Source: Prochlorococcus sp. AG-436-M02 (GTDB taxonomy: Bacteria; Cyanobacteriota; Cyanobacteriia; PCC-6307; Cyanobiaceae). From it: DNA of 64,000 nucleotides. The stretch's first letter is position 1. Each line of letters opens with the position of its first letter. Below the pieces are notes generated by a model. It had not been told where the DNA came from. It saw only the letters and a program-made list of their open reading frames with translations, and ran no database searches. The position numbers and the translations under genes were made by a program. Shown here one piece after another: positions 34,719 to 46,432 of this stretch. The stretch spans positions 20,604 through 84,603 of the forward strand of contig QCPL01000006.1 of assembly GCA_003212515.1 (NCBI GenBank), given 5' to 3'.

Positions 34719-35064
34719 ATGCCTTGCGAAAAATAAACGAATGGAATGTTCATGCCAGACAATGCCTTGCTTGCTACATGTAAGTCAAGCATTTTTCACT
34801 AAAAGCCCTATCACCGTCTCTATTCTGATTGATAAGGAAAACTTATCACCATTGCTATAACTGATATGAAGGACTGTCCCTTGTTTGGTTAGCACCCTCA
34901 AACAATTAATAGTTTTATAAACTTCTTCTAGTTATCTTTTTTCCGAGGCAGGTGCCCTAGCCATAGCTAAGGGATGGAATGTTCAACCCAATCCTGTCTC
35001 TAAAATTGATTAATCAGTTAATCTATAAGCCATTATTCTAAGAGCTTGAAAGGGCTTAATCATT
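34719..35064. promoter_or_regulatory. Divergent promoter region of cso operon and rdgB
   Basis: This 346-bp gap separates csoS1 (minus) from rdgB (plus) and must hold both promoters. Two dyads stand out. GCTTG-TACATGTA-CAAGC spans 34769-34790, 51-72 nt upstream of the csoS1 start. TGATAAG/CTTATCA lies at 34830-34836/34842-34848. Either may bind a regulator such as a LysR-type protein, or form a leader hairpin. No coding potential is seen. Confidence 0.6.
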
Positions 35065-35649
35065 TTGGACAAACCACTACTAACTATTGCTAGTGGAAAC
35101 CCTAAGAAGGTTGCAGAGATAGAGTCAATGCTAGGGCCCCTCCCTATTCGTGTTCAGCGCCAACCTGAGAATTTCTCAGTTGAAGAGACAGGCTCAACTT
35201 ATTTAGATAACGCCATTTTAAAAGCCAAGGCAGTTTCTCAATTAACTCACACATTGACAATTGCAGATGATTCTGGCTTAGAAGTTGACTTTCTTAATGG
35301 TTCGCCAGGAATTTATTCAGCTCGCTTTGCAAAAAACAACGAAGAAAAGCTCAAGAAGCTTCTCAATCAACTTGCTGAAAGTCCTTATCGAAGCGCTAGG
35401 TTTCGTAGCGTAATGGTTTTATATGATAAAAATGGAAACCATATTTTTGATGCCGAAGGTATCTGCTGGGGAGAGATTTTAAAAAAACCTGCCTATTCCC
35501 AAGGAGAATTTGAATCAATCTTCTGGGTGAGAGAAGCAAATTGTACCTACGGAGAACTTAATAAAGAGCAATTATCAAGGCTGGGGAGTAGAGGCAAAGC
35601 TGCCCGTGCCTTAGCTCCATACCTTCTAAAAGAACTAGGTCTAAATTAA
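35065..35649 (+). CDS. rdgB: XTP/dITP pyrophosphatase (Ham1/RdgB family)
   Basis: This enzyme removes non-canonical purine nucleotides (XTP, dITP) from the pool. The 194-aa protein shows LTIASGNPKKVAEIESML (nucleotide loop), VEETGSTYLDNAILKAKA, IADDSGLEVDFLNGSPGIYSAR and C-terminal LGSRGKAARAL. The start codon is TTG at 35065. It lies inside the carboxysome neighbourhood between csoS1 and csoS1D, a placement shared by many alpha-cyanobacteria. Confidence 0.94.
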   Translation: MDKPLLTIASGNPKKVAEIESMLGPLPIRVQRQPENFSVEETGSTYLDNAILKAKAVSQLTHTLTIADDSGLEVDFLNGSPGIYSARFAKNNEEKLKKLLNQLAESPYRSARFRSVMVLYDKNGNHIFDAEGICWGEILKKPAYSQGEFESIFWVREANCTYGELNKEQLSRLGSRGKAARALAPYLLKELGLN

Positions 35650-35661
35650 AAACAACTGCTT

Positions 35662-36432
35662 TTATTGGCGGTTAATCTGATCAATTGATCGCATTGCAGC
35701 TGCTGCTGCCTCTTCTACATCTCCTTCACGACCTGCAAGAGTTAATCGGCCAAATGCACCAACTCCCTTAACGTCAACTACTGTGATATTAGATGCTTTC
35801 TCAGCTTCATTTGCTGCCATTAAGACATATCCAGCTGGTTCAGTTTCAAGAATAAACATGCTCATGCCAGATTGAATCATTGAACCTCTACGATTCTGGC
35901 GATTAATCAAAACAGCATGATCTGGAGTAATTGCTCTTATAACTTCAGTCCAACTAACTTGAGGCTTAGTACGTCTACTTACGCTACTTCCAATAGCATC
36001 TAAGACAACATCTCCTGAATGAAGGACAGTACTTTGATCTCGATGATATAACGCAAGAGAACCAAAGGCTCTCTCAACAACCATTTGTCCAAGCCTGACA
36101 TTACTAGCCTTTAATGCAATGTCAGTAACTCTATGAACAGCCATACCTGGTGAAACTTCCATCCAAAGGCAAGCATCTCCTGGAATGGGTAGGAAACCCT
36201 GGCTTACTGTACCCATATATGCCGCTAACTGAGGCTGCAAAGAATCTAAAAATACGTAACTTCTTAACTCAATTTGCTGAACATGGCTGGCCTGACGAGA
36301 TACCAGTGACTTCTCTGAATCAGTAGTAATAACGCAGCTTGCTCCAGCCTGAGGTCCAACCTCAGAACCTGTTACAAGCGACCCACCCGAAAGCCGTCGG
36401 TCACCATTCTTATAATTACTAAGAGCTTTCAT
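35662..36432 (-). CDS. csoS1D: Carboxysome tandem-BMC shell protein CsoS1D
   Basis: A 256-aa pseudohexameric (trimer of tandem BMC domains) shell protein, thought to form a gated large pore. Domain 1 covers about residues 53-150 ([19 protein letters not shown]) and domain 2 about 155-250 ([40 protein letters not shown]). The first 50 residues are polar and include SLVTGSEVG, resembling a CsoS2 VTG motif. It ends 12 nt from rdgB in convergent orientation and is transcribed separately from the main operon. Confidence 0.94.
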   Translation of the reverse strand: MKALSNYKNGDRRLSGGSLVTGSEVGPQAGASCVITTDSEKSLVSRQASHVQQIELRSYVFLDSLQPQLAAYMGTVSQGFLPIPGDACLWMEVSPGMAVHRVTDIALKASNVRLGQMVVERAFGSLALYHRDQSTVLHSGDVVLDAIGSSVSRRTKPQVSWTEVIRAITPDHAVLINRQNRRGSMIQSGMSMFILETEPAGYVLMAANEAEKASNITVVDVKGVGAFGRLTLAGREGDVEEAAAAAMRSIDQINRQ

Positions 36433-36530
36433 TCACGGGATACTACCTGAAAGATTGTCTTTTTTGGTAAAAAAAAGTCTTGCAAGCTTAAATTCGAACC
36501 GATACCTTCAAAGAAATACAGTATAAAAAG

Positions 36531-36908
36531 ATGCCTGTTTCCCAAGAAAAAATAACTGACTCCCAAGCTATACCAAATAATTTGAAGCCTGAGCAGGCTC
36601 TAGGTCTAGTTGGTTTAGGCATGATGCAAAAAATTTCTCAAAGCGGAACATCCAGATTAAGATTAGTTGAGGATAGTGAAGAGAAATTTGATCTACATAA
36701 CCTTCGTCAACGTCTCGAACTAATCGCTTTAGCCTTAGAGACTGGCGCACCATTAAGTACTAGCGAAGTAGCACATCTACTTGGAGCACGTCCAGGTTCT
36801 TCAAAAACAAAAAGAGGGGGCTTAGTAGCAAAAAGAATAAGTAGAAATGTATGGAAACTATCTAAAGCTAAAACGGATGATGAAGAAACATCTTACTGGA
36901 GAAACTAA
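36531..36908 (+). CDS. Conserved hypothetical protein, HTH-like (125 aa)
   Basis: I do not recognise a named family. The central part (LHNLRQRLELIALALETGAP and LSTSEVAHLLGARPGSSKTK) looks like a winged-helix or HTH arrangement, in which STSEVAHLLGARPG could be the recognition segment; the tail is basic and then acidic. Divergent from csoS1D (98 nt apart) and upstream of chlN in the same direction, so it could regulate either side. That is inference from position only. Confidence 0.65.
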   Translation: MPVSQEKITDSQAIPNNLKPEQALGLVGLGMMQKISQSGTSRLRLVEDSEEKFDLHNLRQRLELIALALETGAPLSTSEVAHLLGARPGSSKTKRGGLVAKRISRNVWKLSKAKTDDEETSYWRN

Positions 36909-37004
36909 GTATTTTTACCTTAAAAAATTCCAAGAGTTAGCCATTAAGGTTTAAAGAGAAAACAACAAAATATATATTGAATTCCGAATTTTTCCTTTTA
37001 GTAA

Positions 37005-38312
<1,308 letters not shown>

Positions 38313-38316
38313 GAAC

Positions 38317-39912
38317 ATGGAACTAACCCTTTGGACCTACGAAGGTCCACCTCATATAGGTGCAATGAGAATCGCATCATCTATGAAAGGACTTCATTAC
38401 GTATTACATGCTCCTCAAGGAGATACTTACGCAGATCTTCTATTCACAATGATTGAACGCAGAGGTACAAGGCCACCTGTCACCTATACAACTTTTCAAG
38501 CAAGAGATCTAGGAGGAGATACAGCAGAGTTAGTCAAAGGGCATATCCATGAAGCAGTAGAACGCTTTAAACCAGAGGCTTTACTTGTTGGCGAAAGTTG
38601 CACCGCTGAATTAATTCAAGATCAACCAGGTTCTCTTGCAAAAGGGATGGGATTAAACCTTCCTATAGTTAGCTTGGAACTCCCTGCATATAGCAAGAAA
38701 GAAAACTGGGGTGCATCTGAGACTTTCTACCAATTAGTAAGGGGAATACTAAAAGACATTTCAGAAGACTTCTCAAACCAGCCAAAGACCACTTGGAAAG
38801 AAGAGGGCCGAAGACCAAGGGTTAACTTGCTAGGACCAACATTACTTGGTTTCAGATGTAGGGATGATGTTTTGGAAATCCAAAAAATACTGGGCGAACA
38901 TGGGATCGACGTAAATGTAATAGCCCCTTTAGGTTCTGCTCCTAGCGACTTACTCAGACTTCCAAAAGCAGATGCAAACGTTTGTCTATATCCAGAAATA
39001 GCTGAGACAACCTGTACCTGGCTTGAACGGAATTTCAACATCCCTTTCACTAAAACAATTCCTATTGGTGTCAAAGCAACCCAAGATTTTTTAAAAGAGC
39101 TTCATGATTTATTGAACTTGGAAACAAGCAGCTCACTTAATAATGAGAGTCAATCAAAGCTTCCTTGGTATTCAAAATCAGTTGATTCCAACTACCTAAC
39201 TGGAAAAAGGGTTTTCATTTTTGGTGATGGCACCCATGTTTTAGCCGCAGCAAGAATAGCCAAAGAAGAGCTTGGATTTGAAGTAGTCGGGATTGGAACG
39301 TACAGTCGAGAAATGGCTCGAAAAATCCGCACAGCAGCTAAAGAACTTGAGTTAGAAGCCTTAATTACAAACGACTATCTAGAAGTCGAAGAAGCCATAA
39401 AAGATACAGCCCCAGAATTGGTTTTAGGAACACAAATGGAAAGGCATAGTGCTAAAAGGCTAGGTATCCCATGTGCCGTAATAAGTACTCCCATGCACGT
39501 TCAAGATGTTCCAGCGCGATACAGCCCTCAAATGGGATGGGAAGGGGCAAATGTAATTTTTGACGATTGGGTGCACCCTCTAATGATGGGTCTAGAAGAA
39601 CACCTCATAGGCATGTTCCGTCATGACTTTGAATTTACAGACGGACACCAAAGTCACCTTGGTCACCTTGGTGGGCACTCCTCTCAAGCAGAAATTTCAA
39701 ACAAAGAGATCGAATTTAGCGAGTCAGAGAATAAATCTAATAATGATCAAAACATTCATTGGACAACTGAAGGTAAAGCAGAATTAGCAAAAATTCCATT
39801 TTTTGTAAGAGGTAAAGTTAGGAGGAATACAGAGAAATATGCTCAACAGGCTGGCTGCAAAGAGATTAATGGAGAGACTCTATTAGACGCAAAGGCTCAT
39901 TTTTCGAAGTAA
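38317..39912 (+). CDS. chlB: Dark-operative protochlorophyllide reductase subunit B
   Basis: The second NB-component subunit, 531 aa from ATG 38317 ([20 protein letters not shown]). An Asp replaces one cluster Cys in this family and is expected near the N-terminus; the [15 protein letters not shown] segment carries a Cys. The C-terminal small domain ([30 protein letters not shown]) caps the substrate pocket. The reading frame extends upstream into chlN, but the ATG four bases past the chlN stop fits the family start. Confidence 0.97.
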   Translation: MELTLWTYEGPPHIGAMRIASSMKGLHYVLHAPQGDTYADLLFTMIERRGTRPPVTYTTFQARDLGGDTAELVKGHIHEAVERFKPEALLVGESCTAELIQDQPGSLAKGMGLNLPIVSLELPAYSKKENWGASETFYQLVRGILKDISEDFSNQPKTTWKEEGRRPRVNLLGPTLLGFRCRDDVLEIQKILGEHGIDVNVIAPLGSAPSDLLRLPKADANVCLYPEIAETTCTWLERNFNIPFTKTIPIGVKATQDFLKELHDLLNLETSSSLNNESQSKLPWYSKSVDSNYLTGKRVFIFGDGTHVLAAARIAKEELGFEVVGIGTYSREMARKIRTAAKELELEALITNDYLEVEEAIKDTAPELVLGTQMERHSAKRLGIPCAVISTPMHVQDVPARYSPQMGWEGANVIFDDWVHPLMMGLEEHLIGMFRHDFEFTDGHQSHLGHLGGHSSQAEISNKEIEFSESENKSNNDQNIHWTTEGKAELAKIPFFVRGKVRRNTEKYAQQAGCKEINGETLLDAKAHFSK

Positions 39913-39915
39913 AGT

Positions 39916-39966
39916 ATGATCCAAGGAGGCAGATTAGTTATGAGTATTTACTACTATTTTCTGTGA
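39916..39966 (+). CDS. Possible leader mini-ORF between chlB and chlL
   Basis: ATG 39940 opens an 8-codon ORF (MSIYYYFL) ending at TGA 39964-39966, preceded at 39923-39929 by a near-perfect AAGGAGG Shine-Dalgarno with good spacing. An in-frame ATG at 39916 would give 16 residues. Real genes in this window seldom have so strong a ribosome site, so the ribosome may well load here; a role as leader peptide for chlL is speculative. Confidence 0.3.
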   Translation: MIQGGRLVMSIYYYFL

Positions 39967-40085
39967 AAGTTTAGATATCAGCACTCTACCTAAAACTTGT
40001 TGTATCTAATTAACTAAACATTTACTAACTAATCATATTCCTGCTTGAATATAAGGGACTGATTGAAAGCAACCAGAGGGTTTAA

Positions 40086-40979
<894 letters not shown>

Positions 40980-40987
40980 ACGCAAAA

Positions 40988-42001
40988 TCAATTTGCTTTA
41001 ACAAGTTGCATAGAGAAGTCCCAAACATTTTTAGCAGTCTCAGGGTCAGTAATTCGTTCAGATAATTTCTGAGAGAATTGTTCACCATCTTTCCTTTGCC
41101 TATTCCCCCAGCTCCAGTGAACACCAGAAACTCCAAATTCTGGACTAGAAACCACTTGGGCAACTCTTTTGCCAGCCAAAGTCTCACTAACGAAACCACC
41201 TGTTATAAACCTTTGGAATAAAGGGAAAAGCCATTGAAAAATTTTCGGAGTGTTCCGAAATAGCTTTGTTTTTGCAACACAACCAGGATAAAGAGAACTA
41301 AAGACAACTGAAGAATCTTTAAATCTTCTATGCAGTTCTTGGATAGTAATCATATTGCATAATTTACTATCTTTATAAGCTTTACCAGGCTTAAACCGCC
41401 TGCCACTTGCCATAGAAATTGGATCAGCAAAACCTTGCTTAAATCCAGATAAATCTCCTAAATCAGCCGGTGCGGGTATAGGGATCTTCCCGCCAAGCTC
41501 TTTATAATTAGCAGTTACTGTACCTAACATAACTAACCTGGAAGATTCCATACTCCATGATCTCCCTTGCCAAACTGGTCGTTTTGAATTGCTAAGAGTT
41601 TCCAGCAAAAGTTGAATCAAAAGAAAATGGCCAAAATGATTTGTTGCCATTGACAATTCATACCCCTGAGGAGATCTCATAGGTTTTGCAAGCCTTGGCA
41701 TATAAACTGCAGCATTACAAACCAAAGCGTCCAAAGGGCCTTCCAAAGAATCAAGAAGATTTCTCACTCCCTCGCGAACACTATTTAAATCTGAAAGGTC
41801 TAAATAAATATGATCTAGTTGATTTGGACATCTAAAAGGCAAACCTAATTTCACCGCAGCATCTTCAGCTTTGAGAGGAGATCTATTTGCTGTAATTACT
41901 TTCCAACCAAGATCAATCAAAGCCTTAGTTGCATATAAACCAACACCAGAGGTAGTTCCAGTTATAAGGACCGTACCTGGGGCAGATTGAAATGAAGACA
42001 T
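40988..42001 (-). CDS. por: Light-dependent protochlorophyllide oxidoreductase
   Basis: POR reduces protochlorophyllide with NADPH when illuminated. It is an SDR: NADPH motif [16 protein letters not shown] at the N-terminus, [13 protein letters not shown], and the catalytic Tyr and Lys in [10 protein letters not shown], then [13 protein letters not shown]. The 337-aa length is typical. It is convergent with chlL (8 nt apart), placing both routes to chlorophyllide side by side. Confidence 0.96.
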   Translation of the reverse strand: MSSFQSAPGTVLITGTTSGVGLYATKALIDLGWKVITANRSPLKAEDAAVKLGLPFRCPNQLDHIYLDLSDLNSVREGVRNLLDSLEGPLDALVCNAAVYMPRLAKPMRSPQGYELSMATNHFGHFLLIQLLLETLSNSKRPVWQGRSWSMESSRLVMLGTVTANYKELGGKIPIPAPADLGDLSGFKQGFADPISMASGRRFKPGKAYKDSKLCNMITIQELHRRFKDSSVVFSSLYPGCVAKTKLFRNTPKIFQWLFPLFQRFITGGFVSETLAGKRVAQVVSSPEFGVSGVHWSWGNRQRKDGEQFSQKLSERITDPETAKNVWDFSMQLVKAN

Positions 42002-42071
42002 ATCTGATTCATTGGCATCACACTAGCGACAGTCTAATGCCTATGAGTTCAAAGAAATTTCAAGAGAATTC

Positions 42072-42494
42072 TTATCTCCATATAATTCTCCTACTTTTAG
42101 GCGCAATCCACTGATCTTGTTCTTCCATTAATTTCCTTCTCCCTTCTAAAGAGAACAAGCTATCAAACCTTAAATGTAACCGTGCTAGCTTTTCAGTTTC
42201 CTCATTAAGCACTGATTTGATTTCGTTGTTACGATTTATTCTTTGATGTGAAGCAATTCCCAAATTCAGAAAACTTGCTATTGCTATAACTAATAATCCT
42301 GACTTTATAAAAAGTGATATAAGAGCATAAGTTAATTCCCTTTCTTCTTCTTGGAGCTGAAACCTCGAGGCAAGAGTGGCAGCATCTACTTTTTTAGATT
42401 TAGCAGTAATCCTATTATGAAAACCTTCTCTAAAAGGCCTATGGGATATTGCCCTAGGCTTAACTTCTTCATCAATTAACACCTGAGGTTGCAC
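42072..42494 (-). CDS. Conserved hypothetical protein with one membrane helix (140 aa)
   Basis: The N-terminal 60 residues are basic and polar, followed by one predicted transmembrane helix (FIKSGLLVIAIASFLNLGIA), then a charged coiled-coil-like stretch (SVLNEETEKLARLHLRFDSL) and a basic end. No family recognised. The start is GTG at 42492-42494 with no clear Shine-Dalgarno. It lies 72 nt downstream of psaM on the same strand, so cotranscription is possible. Confidence 0.65.
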   Translation of the reverse strand: MQPQVLIDEEVKPRAISHRPFREGFHNRITAKSKKVDAATLASRFQLQEEERELTYALISLFIKSGLLVIAIASFLNLGIASHQRINRNNEIKSVLNEETEKLARLHLRFDSLFSLEGRRKLMEEQDQWIAPKSRRIIWR

Positions 42495-42566
42495 TAAGAA
42501 AAAAATACTCTTAACCTGCTTTTACCCTATAGGAAGGCAAAAAGCCAATATATAAATCAATATGCT

Positions 42567-42671
42567 TCAAGCTCTTCTGAGGCTAATACCTAATCTCAAG
42601 GCTAAAATTCCTGCATGCATAACCACCACTAAACAAAGGCCTGCAAGATCAATAGTGGTTGAGGTCTCCAT
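42567..42671 (-). CDS. psaM: Photosystem I subunit XII (34 aa)
   Basis: PsaM is a one-helix subunit of photosystem I near the trimer interface. ATG 42669-42671 to TGA 42567-42569 gives METSTTIDLAGLCLVVVMHA followed by GILALRLGISLRRA: a single hydrophobic helix with the L-A-L-R-L-G-I-S-L ending typical of picocyanobacterial PsaM. An ATG three codons upstream is also possible. An 87-aa plus-strand ORF over the same bases is an antisense shadow. Confidence 0.85.
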   Translation of the reverse strand: METSTTIDLAGLCLVVVMHAGILALRLGISLRRA

Positions 42672-42817
42672 GAAAAGCATAAGTAACTTTATACATTCTC
42701 GACTTAAATCATCAAAAATGGGGATATTTGCAAAACCCTGTCATGGATTAATGCATTTTCACATAAATATCAACATCAAATATTTCCCTCAGAGAAAGGA
42801 TCGACAAAGTCTTCTTA

Positions 42818-43600
42818 ATGAATAAAGATAAATACATTGATAATGGCTTGGCCTACAAAGAGGGGCAAATCATAAATTCTTTGAGGTTAAATGGGCCTGA
42901 GCAAATGGCGTGTGATGAAATGATGCTTGAGAGCATTAATCAAAGCAAAGACATATCAATGTCATTACGTTTTTATAAGTGGGAGGGCGTATGGCTATCG
43001 CTTGGTTATCACCAAAAGAAAATACCTTCTAAATGGATTGACCTAGCAAAAGAAAAAAAGATCAATTTAGTTCGCAGACCAAGTGGAGGTAGCGCTGTCC
43101 TGCACTCAGGAGGGTTGACTTACTCTATGGCATGGAAATCACCTCCAAGAAAAAAACGACAATCTTATTTTGAAGCAAGTCAATGGTTAATTAAAAGTTT
43201 CTCTGAAATGGATTGTCCTTTAGGATTTGGTTCCAGTGATTCTATTACTCCAACTGGAAATTGTTTCTCAAGCTCAAGTATTGCGGATTTGATAGATGCT
43301 CATGGAAATAAAAGAATAGGGAGTGCTCAATATTGGCGAAAGGGAAATTTACTTCAGCATGGAGAGATACTTTTAGATCCCCCTAGCGGACTTTGGAGAG
43401 ATCTATTTGACTCACCCCCTCCAGAACCTGCTCCAAAAAATATTCCCAGGACTGGACTTATAGAATTTCTAACTAAACAATTTATTGCCTATTGGCCAAA
43501 ATTAAATTGGATCCCAACAGAGTTAAGAGAAGATGAATTAACCCATATTTTGAAGAATTCAAACAACTATTTTGTGAACTCATCTAATTCTTGTTTATGA
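42818..43600 (+). CDS. Lipoate-protein ligase A / octanoyltransferase-like protein
   Basis: A 260-aa member of the biotin/lipoate A/B ligase family. The lipoyl-site motif RRPSGGSAVLHSGGLTYSMA (R-R-x-x-G-G-x-x-x-x-H) and the downstream RIGSAQYWRKGNLLQHGEIL with its conserved Lys/Gln region fit LplA or LipM-type enzymes, which attach lipoyl or octanoyl groups to 2-oxoacid dehydrogenases or GcvH. The exact donor cannot be told from sequence. It overlaps the 3' end of the convergent protease gene by 34 bp. Confidence 0.85.
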   Translation: MNKDKYIDNGLAYKEGQIINSLRLNGPEQMACDEMMLESINQSKDISMSLRFYKWEGVWLSLGYHQKKIPSKWIDLAKEKKINLVRRPSGGSAVLHSGGLTYSMAWKSPPRKKRQSYFEASQWLIKSFSEMDCPLGFGSSDSITPTGNCFSSSSIADLIDAHGNKRIGSAQYWRKGNLLQHGEILLDPPSGLWRDLFDSPPPEPAPKNIPRTGLIEFLTKQFIAYWPKLNWIPTELREDELTHILKNSNNYFVNSSNSCL

Positions 43601-44829
43601 ATCAACCCATTTGAAATCATCCCTTCTACAAGCTTTACTAAAGAAATCCCAAGTGGATAAATATTATTTTTTCTAGCTTCATCCAAAATAGCTTGAGGAA
43701 GTTTAAGTCCAAGTTTTTTTAGAACAATTTCTGAAAGATCAACTTTATCTATGGTTCCAGATGGCAACCCCGCAAGATTAAAGACCAAAAGCCTTTTCTC
43801 TTTTACTTTCTCCAATAGTAAAACTGCTGCCCAAAGAGGGCTTTTCTCACTAATAGAAGGTAAATCAGACAAAGGTTTTTTATAATCACCCAATAAATAC
43901 TGACTCCATAGTTTTAAAGGTATATCCTTTACAAATTCAGGTGTAATATAACCAACCCACCTTCCAGAACTGCACAACAATACCCATTCTTCTGAATAAC
44001 TCTCAGCAGAAGAAATTAACCTTAAGTCACTTAGCCTCTTTAATTGTTGGTCTTGTTCGAGAACACGGAACCGTCTTTTAGAAATTTCTTTGACAGTTGA
44101 CTCATTTAAGGTTTGCCGGATAATTGTTATTTGATCTTGAGATCTGCTTGCATTAAGTCCAAACCACCCAAAGATTATTAAGGATAAGCCTAAAAAACCT
44201 GCTGCTGGAACAGTCAAAGTCAATACTCCTAAAATAATTACTCCTAAAGAGAAAAAACGTCCCGTGGCAGTTGCTACTCTATGTCCTTTTTTCTCGCTCC
44301 CTGTAAAGTGCCAAACCAATGATTTAATAATTACTCCACCATCTAAAGGTAATCCCGGCAATAAATTAAAACCTGCCAAAAGTAAATTAATCATACCTAT
44401 TTGAGCAAGAAGGTTTTGGAGTATTGGGCTTATGTTTGGCGAATATCTAACTAATGAAAAGCAAAGAATTGATATAAAACTACTTACAATTGGTCCGGCT
44501 ATAGCAACCCTAAGGTTACTTATAGCATTTGAGCTGGGAGGCCCTATCTGCTTGATTCCACTAAAAGAAAAAATAGTAATTCCATAAACTTTGACTCCTT
44601 CATTCAAAGCAGCAAAAGAATGACCTAACTCACGCAAAAGGACCGATAGTAATAAAAATATTGAAGTTAGAAAGCCAACACACCATCCTTGCCATGATGG
44701 AAATTGGCCTTCAAATGTTCTTAAAAACTGTATTTGTGATACCCGCGTAAAAATTAGAAGCATCAGCATCCAACTTGGATGAACCTTTACCGAAATGCCT
44801 CTAAGTTTGATCAACTCAATAGCGTCCAA
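43567..44829 (-). CDS. Site-2-protease-like (M50) membrane protein, altered active site
   Basis: A 420-aa polytopic protein of the S2P/SpoIVFB type with a C-terminal CBS-like regulatory region (about residues 245-370). The third active-site element NLLPGLPLDGG is intact. The zinc motif HExxH is replaced by RELGH: the first His is Arg66, codon CGT at 44632-44634, one base away from CAT. Unless this is a sequence error, zinc binding should be impaired, making it a possible pseudoprotease. It overlaps the lipoate ligase gene 3' end by 34 bp. Confidence 0.85.
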   Translation of the reverse strand: MDAIELIKLRGISVKVHPSWMLMLLIFTRVSQIQFLRTFEGQFPSWQGWCVGFLTSIFLLLSVLLRELGHSFAALNEGVKVYGITIFSFSGIKQIGPPSSNAISNLRVAIAGPIVSSFISILCFSLVRYSPNISPILQNLLAQIGMINLLLAGFNLLPGLPLDGGVIIKSLVWHFTGSEKKGHRVATATGRFFSLGVIILGVLTLTVPAAGFLGLSLIIFGWFGLNASRSQDQITIIRQTLNESTVKEISKRRFRVLEQDQQLKRLSDLRLISSAESYSEEWVLLCSSGRWVGYITPEFVKDIPLKLWSQYLLGDYKKPLSDLPSISEKSPLWAAVLLLEKVKEKRLLVFNLAGLPSGTIDKVDLSEIVLKKLGLKLPQAILDEARKNNIYPLGISLVKLVEGMISNGLIHKQELDEFTK

Positions 44830-44908
44830 ATTCCTACTCCAGAAAAGTGAAAGAAATGATAAGTAGCTGTTTCAATCCTATAAAGGTAATAGTTAATTGA
44901 GTTTGATT

Positions 44909-45580
44909 ATGAAAGCTCAAGCATCTCCATCTGTAAAGATCTGTGGAATCACACAAATTGAGCAAGCTCTTGAAATAGCTTCATTAGGAGTAGATGCAAT
45001 CGGTGTAATAGGAGTAAAAAGTTCTCCTAGATACCTACCTGAGAAAGAAAGGCGCAATTTATTTGAAGAGTTATGTGAATCTGCACCTTCAATCAAGAGA
45101 GTTTGGGTTGTTGCAAACTTAGACATTCAAATAATTCTAAAAGGGATAGAGGGCAGTGGTGCCCCATCAGTTGTCCAACTTCATGGGAACGAATCTACAA
45201 AACTTTGCGAAGATTTAAGAAAATCATACCCAAAAATACAATGGTGGAAAGCATTCCAAATTTGCCAAAAGACTGATCTGAATCTTGCAAAAAGATATCA
45301 AAACTCAGTTGATGCAATACTTCTTGATGCTTGGAGTCAAAACAGCTTGGGCGGCACAGGCAATCGGCTGCCTATAAAATGGCTCGAAAAAGTCAATTAC
45401 AGAATTCCTTGGTGGTTAGCCGGTGGGATATCTCATTCCTCTATTGATGAGATTTTGTCAAAAACAAAACCTTCAGGGATAGATGCTTCTAGCAAATTAG
45501 AAATTAAACCTGGCATCAAAGATCTGGGAAAAGTAAAAGCTCTTTTAAACAAAATAAAAGCCACAAGGAAAACATCTTAA
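44909..45580 (+). CDS. trpF: Phosphoribosylanthranilate isomerase
   Basis: TrpF performs the Amadori isomerisation in tryptophan synthesis. The (beta/alpha)8 barrel shows VKICGITQIEQALEIA with the catalytic Cys, VQLHGNE, AILLDAWSQNSLGGTGN with the catalytic Asp, and LAGGISHSSI. ATG 44909 (MKAQASPSVKICGIT) is preferred over TTG 44897. It is divergent from the S2P-like gene and separate from trpA, as expected for dispersed trp genes. Confidence 0.95.
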   Translation: MKAQASPSVKICGITQIEQALEIASLGVDAIGVIGVKSSPRYLPEKERRNLFEELCESAPSIKRVWVVANLDIQIILKGIEGSGAPSVVQLHGNESTKLCEDLRKSYPKIQWWKAFQICQKTDLNLAKRYQNSVDAILLDAWSQNSLGGTGNRLPIKWLEKVNYRIPWWLAGGISHSSIDEILSKTKPSGIDASSKLEIKPGIKDLGKVKALLNKIKATRKTS

Positions 45581-45698
45581 AAAATGGTTCTAGAAGCTTT
45601 CTACTACCAAAAAAGAATAGATCCTTCAGTTTTTGTAAATGCCTAGAGACTCTTTAAATTATAAGAAAACAAAATCATTTGATAAATCAGAGCTTAAA

Positions 45699-46406
45699 TC
45701 AAAAAACACCTGAAGAAGGCATTAATGTAATGTCATCAATTGACTGGGAAGAAGGTTGGCTCGCCAAATGAAGCAACTCTGAGGCAACTTGATCAACAGA
45801 AAGCATTGCTGCACGATCAAAGTCACATTGAACATTCTCGGATTCCCATAGATCACTATTAACTGATCCAAGAGTAAGAGTACAAACCCTAATACCAAAC
45901 TCTCTTTCTTCTTCAGCTAAGCATTTAGTAAAACTTTCCAATGCTGCCTTACTCACACAATATGCCCCCCATTGAGGAAAAGAATTTCTTGCCGCATGAC
46001 TACTAACATTTATTATCAAACCCTTTTTATTCCTCATTAAGGGAACTATCAATGAACAAATTTGAAAAATACTAGTCAAATTCATTTGAATCAAGCAATT
46101 CCATTTCTCTAATGGCATAGAAGACAGCTCACCAGTCCATGCAACTCCAGCATTATTAATCAGTAAAGAAGGGATCAAACCATTGCTCAATAGCTTATTA
46201 ATTCCCACTTGAATTTGATTTGGATCAGCTAGATCTATGCATTCATAGAAAGCTTTAGCCCCTGAAACTCTCAGTTCTTCAGAAAGGGATTGAAGATGAT
46301 CTCTGGAACGAGCTACAAGCAGCAAGTCCCAACCTTTTTCAGCAAATGCCTTTGCAGCCGCTCTACCAATTCCTTTAGAGGCTCCTGTGATCAAAGCAGT
46401 TGCCAA
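45699..46406 (-). CDS. Short-chain dehydrogenase/reductase
   Basis: A 235-aa classical SDR: cofactor motif TGASKGIGRAAAKAF at residues 7-21, LLINNAG, structural Ser in VSSHAARNS and catalytic Tyr and Lys in YCVSKAAL. Substrate is unknown. It lies 26 nt downstream of accA on the same strand, in the cluster with aar and ado, so a link to fatty acid or aldehyde metabolism is plausible but unproven. Confidence 0.9.
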   Translation of the reverse strand: MATALITGASKGIGRAAAKAFAEKGWDLLLVARSRDHLQSLSEELRVSGAKAFYECIDLADPNQIQVGINKLLSNGLIPSLLINNAGVAWTGELSSMPLEKWNCLIQMNLTSIFQICSLIVPLMRNKKGLIINVSSHAARNSFPQWGAYCVSKAALESFTKCLAEEEREFGIRVCTLTLGSVNSDLWESENVQCDFDRAAMLSVDQVASELLHLASQPSSQSIDDITLMPSSGVF

Positions 46407-46432
46407 TGTCGTCTCCTTTAATTTAAAAGATT

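Noticed and set aside
42562..42825. 87-aa plus-strand ORF
   Set aside because: It is antisense to psaM, its translation has no domain-like pattern, and psaM explains the conserved-looking sequence on the other strand.
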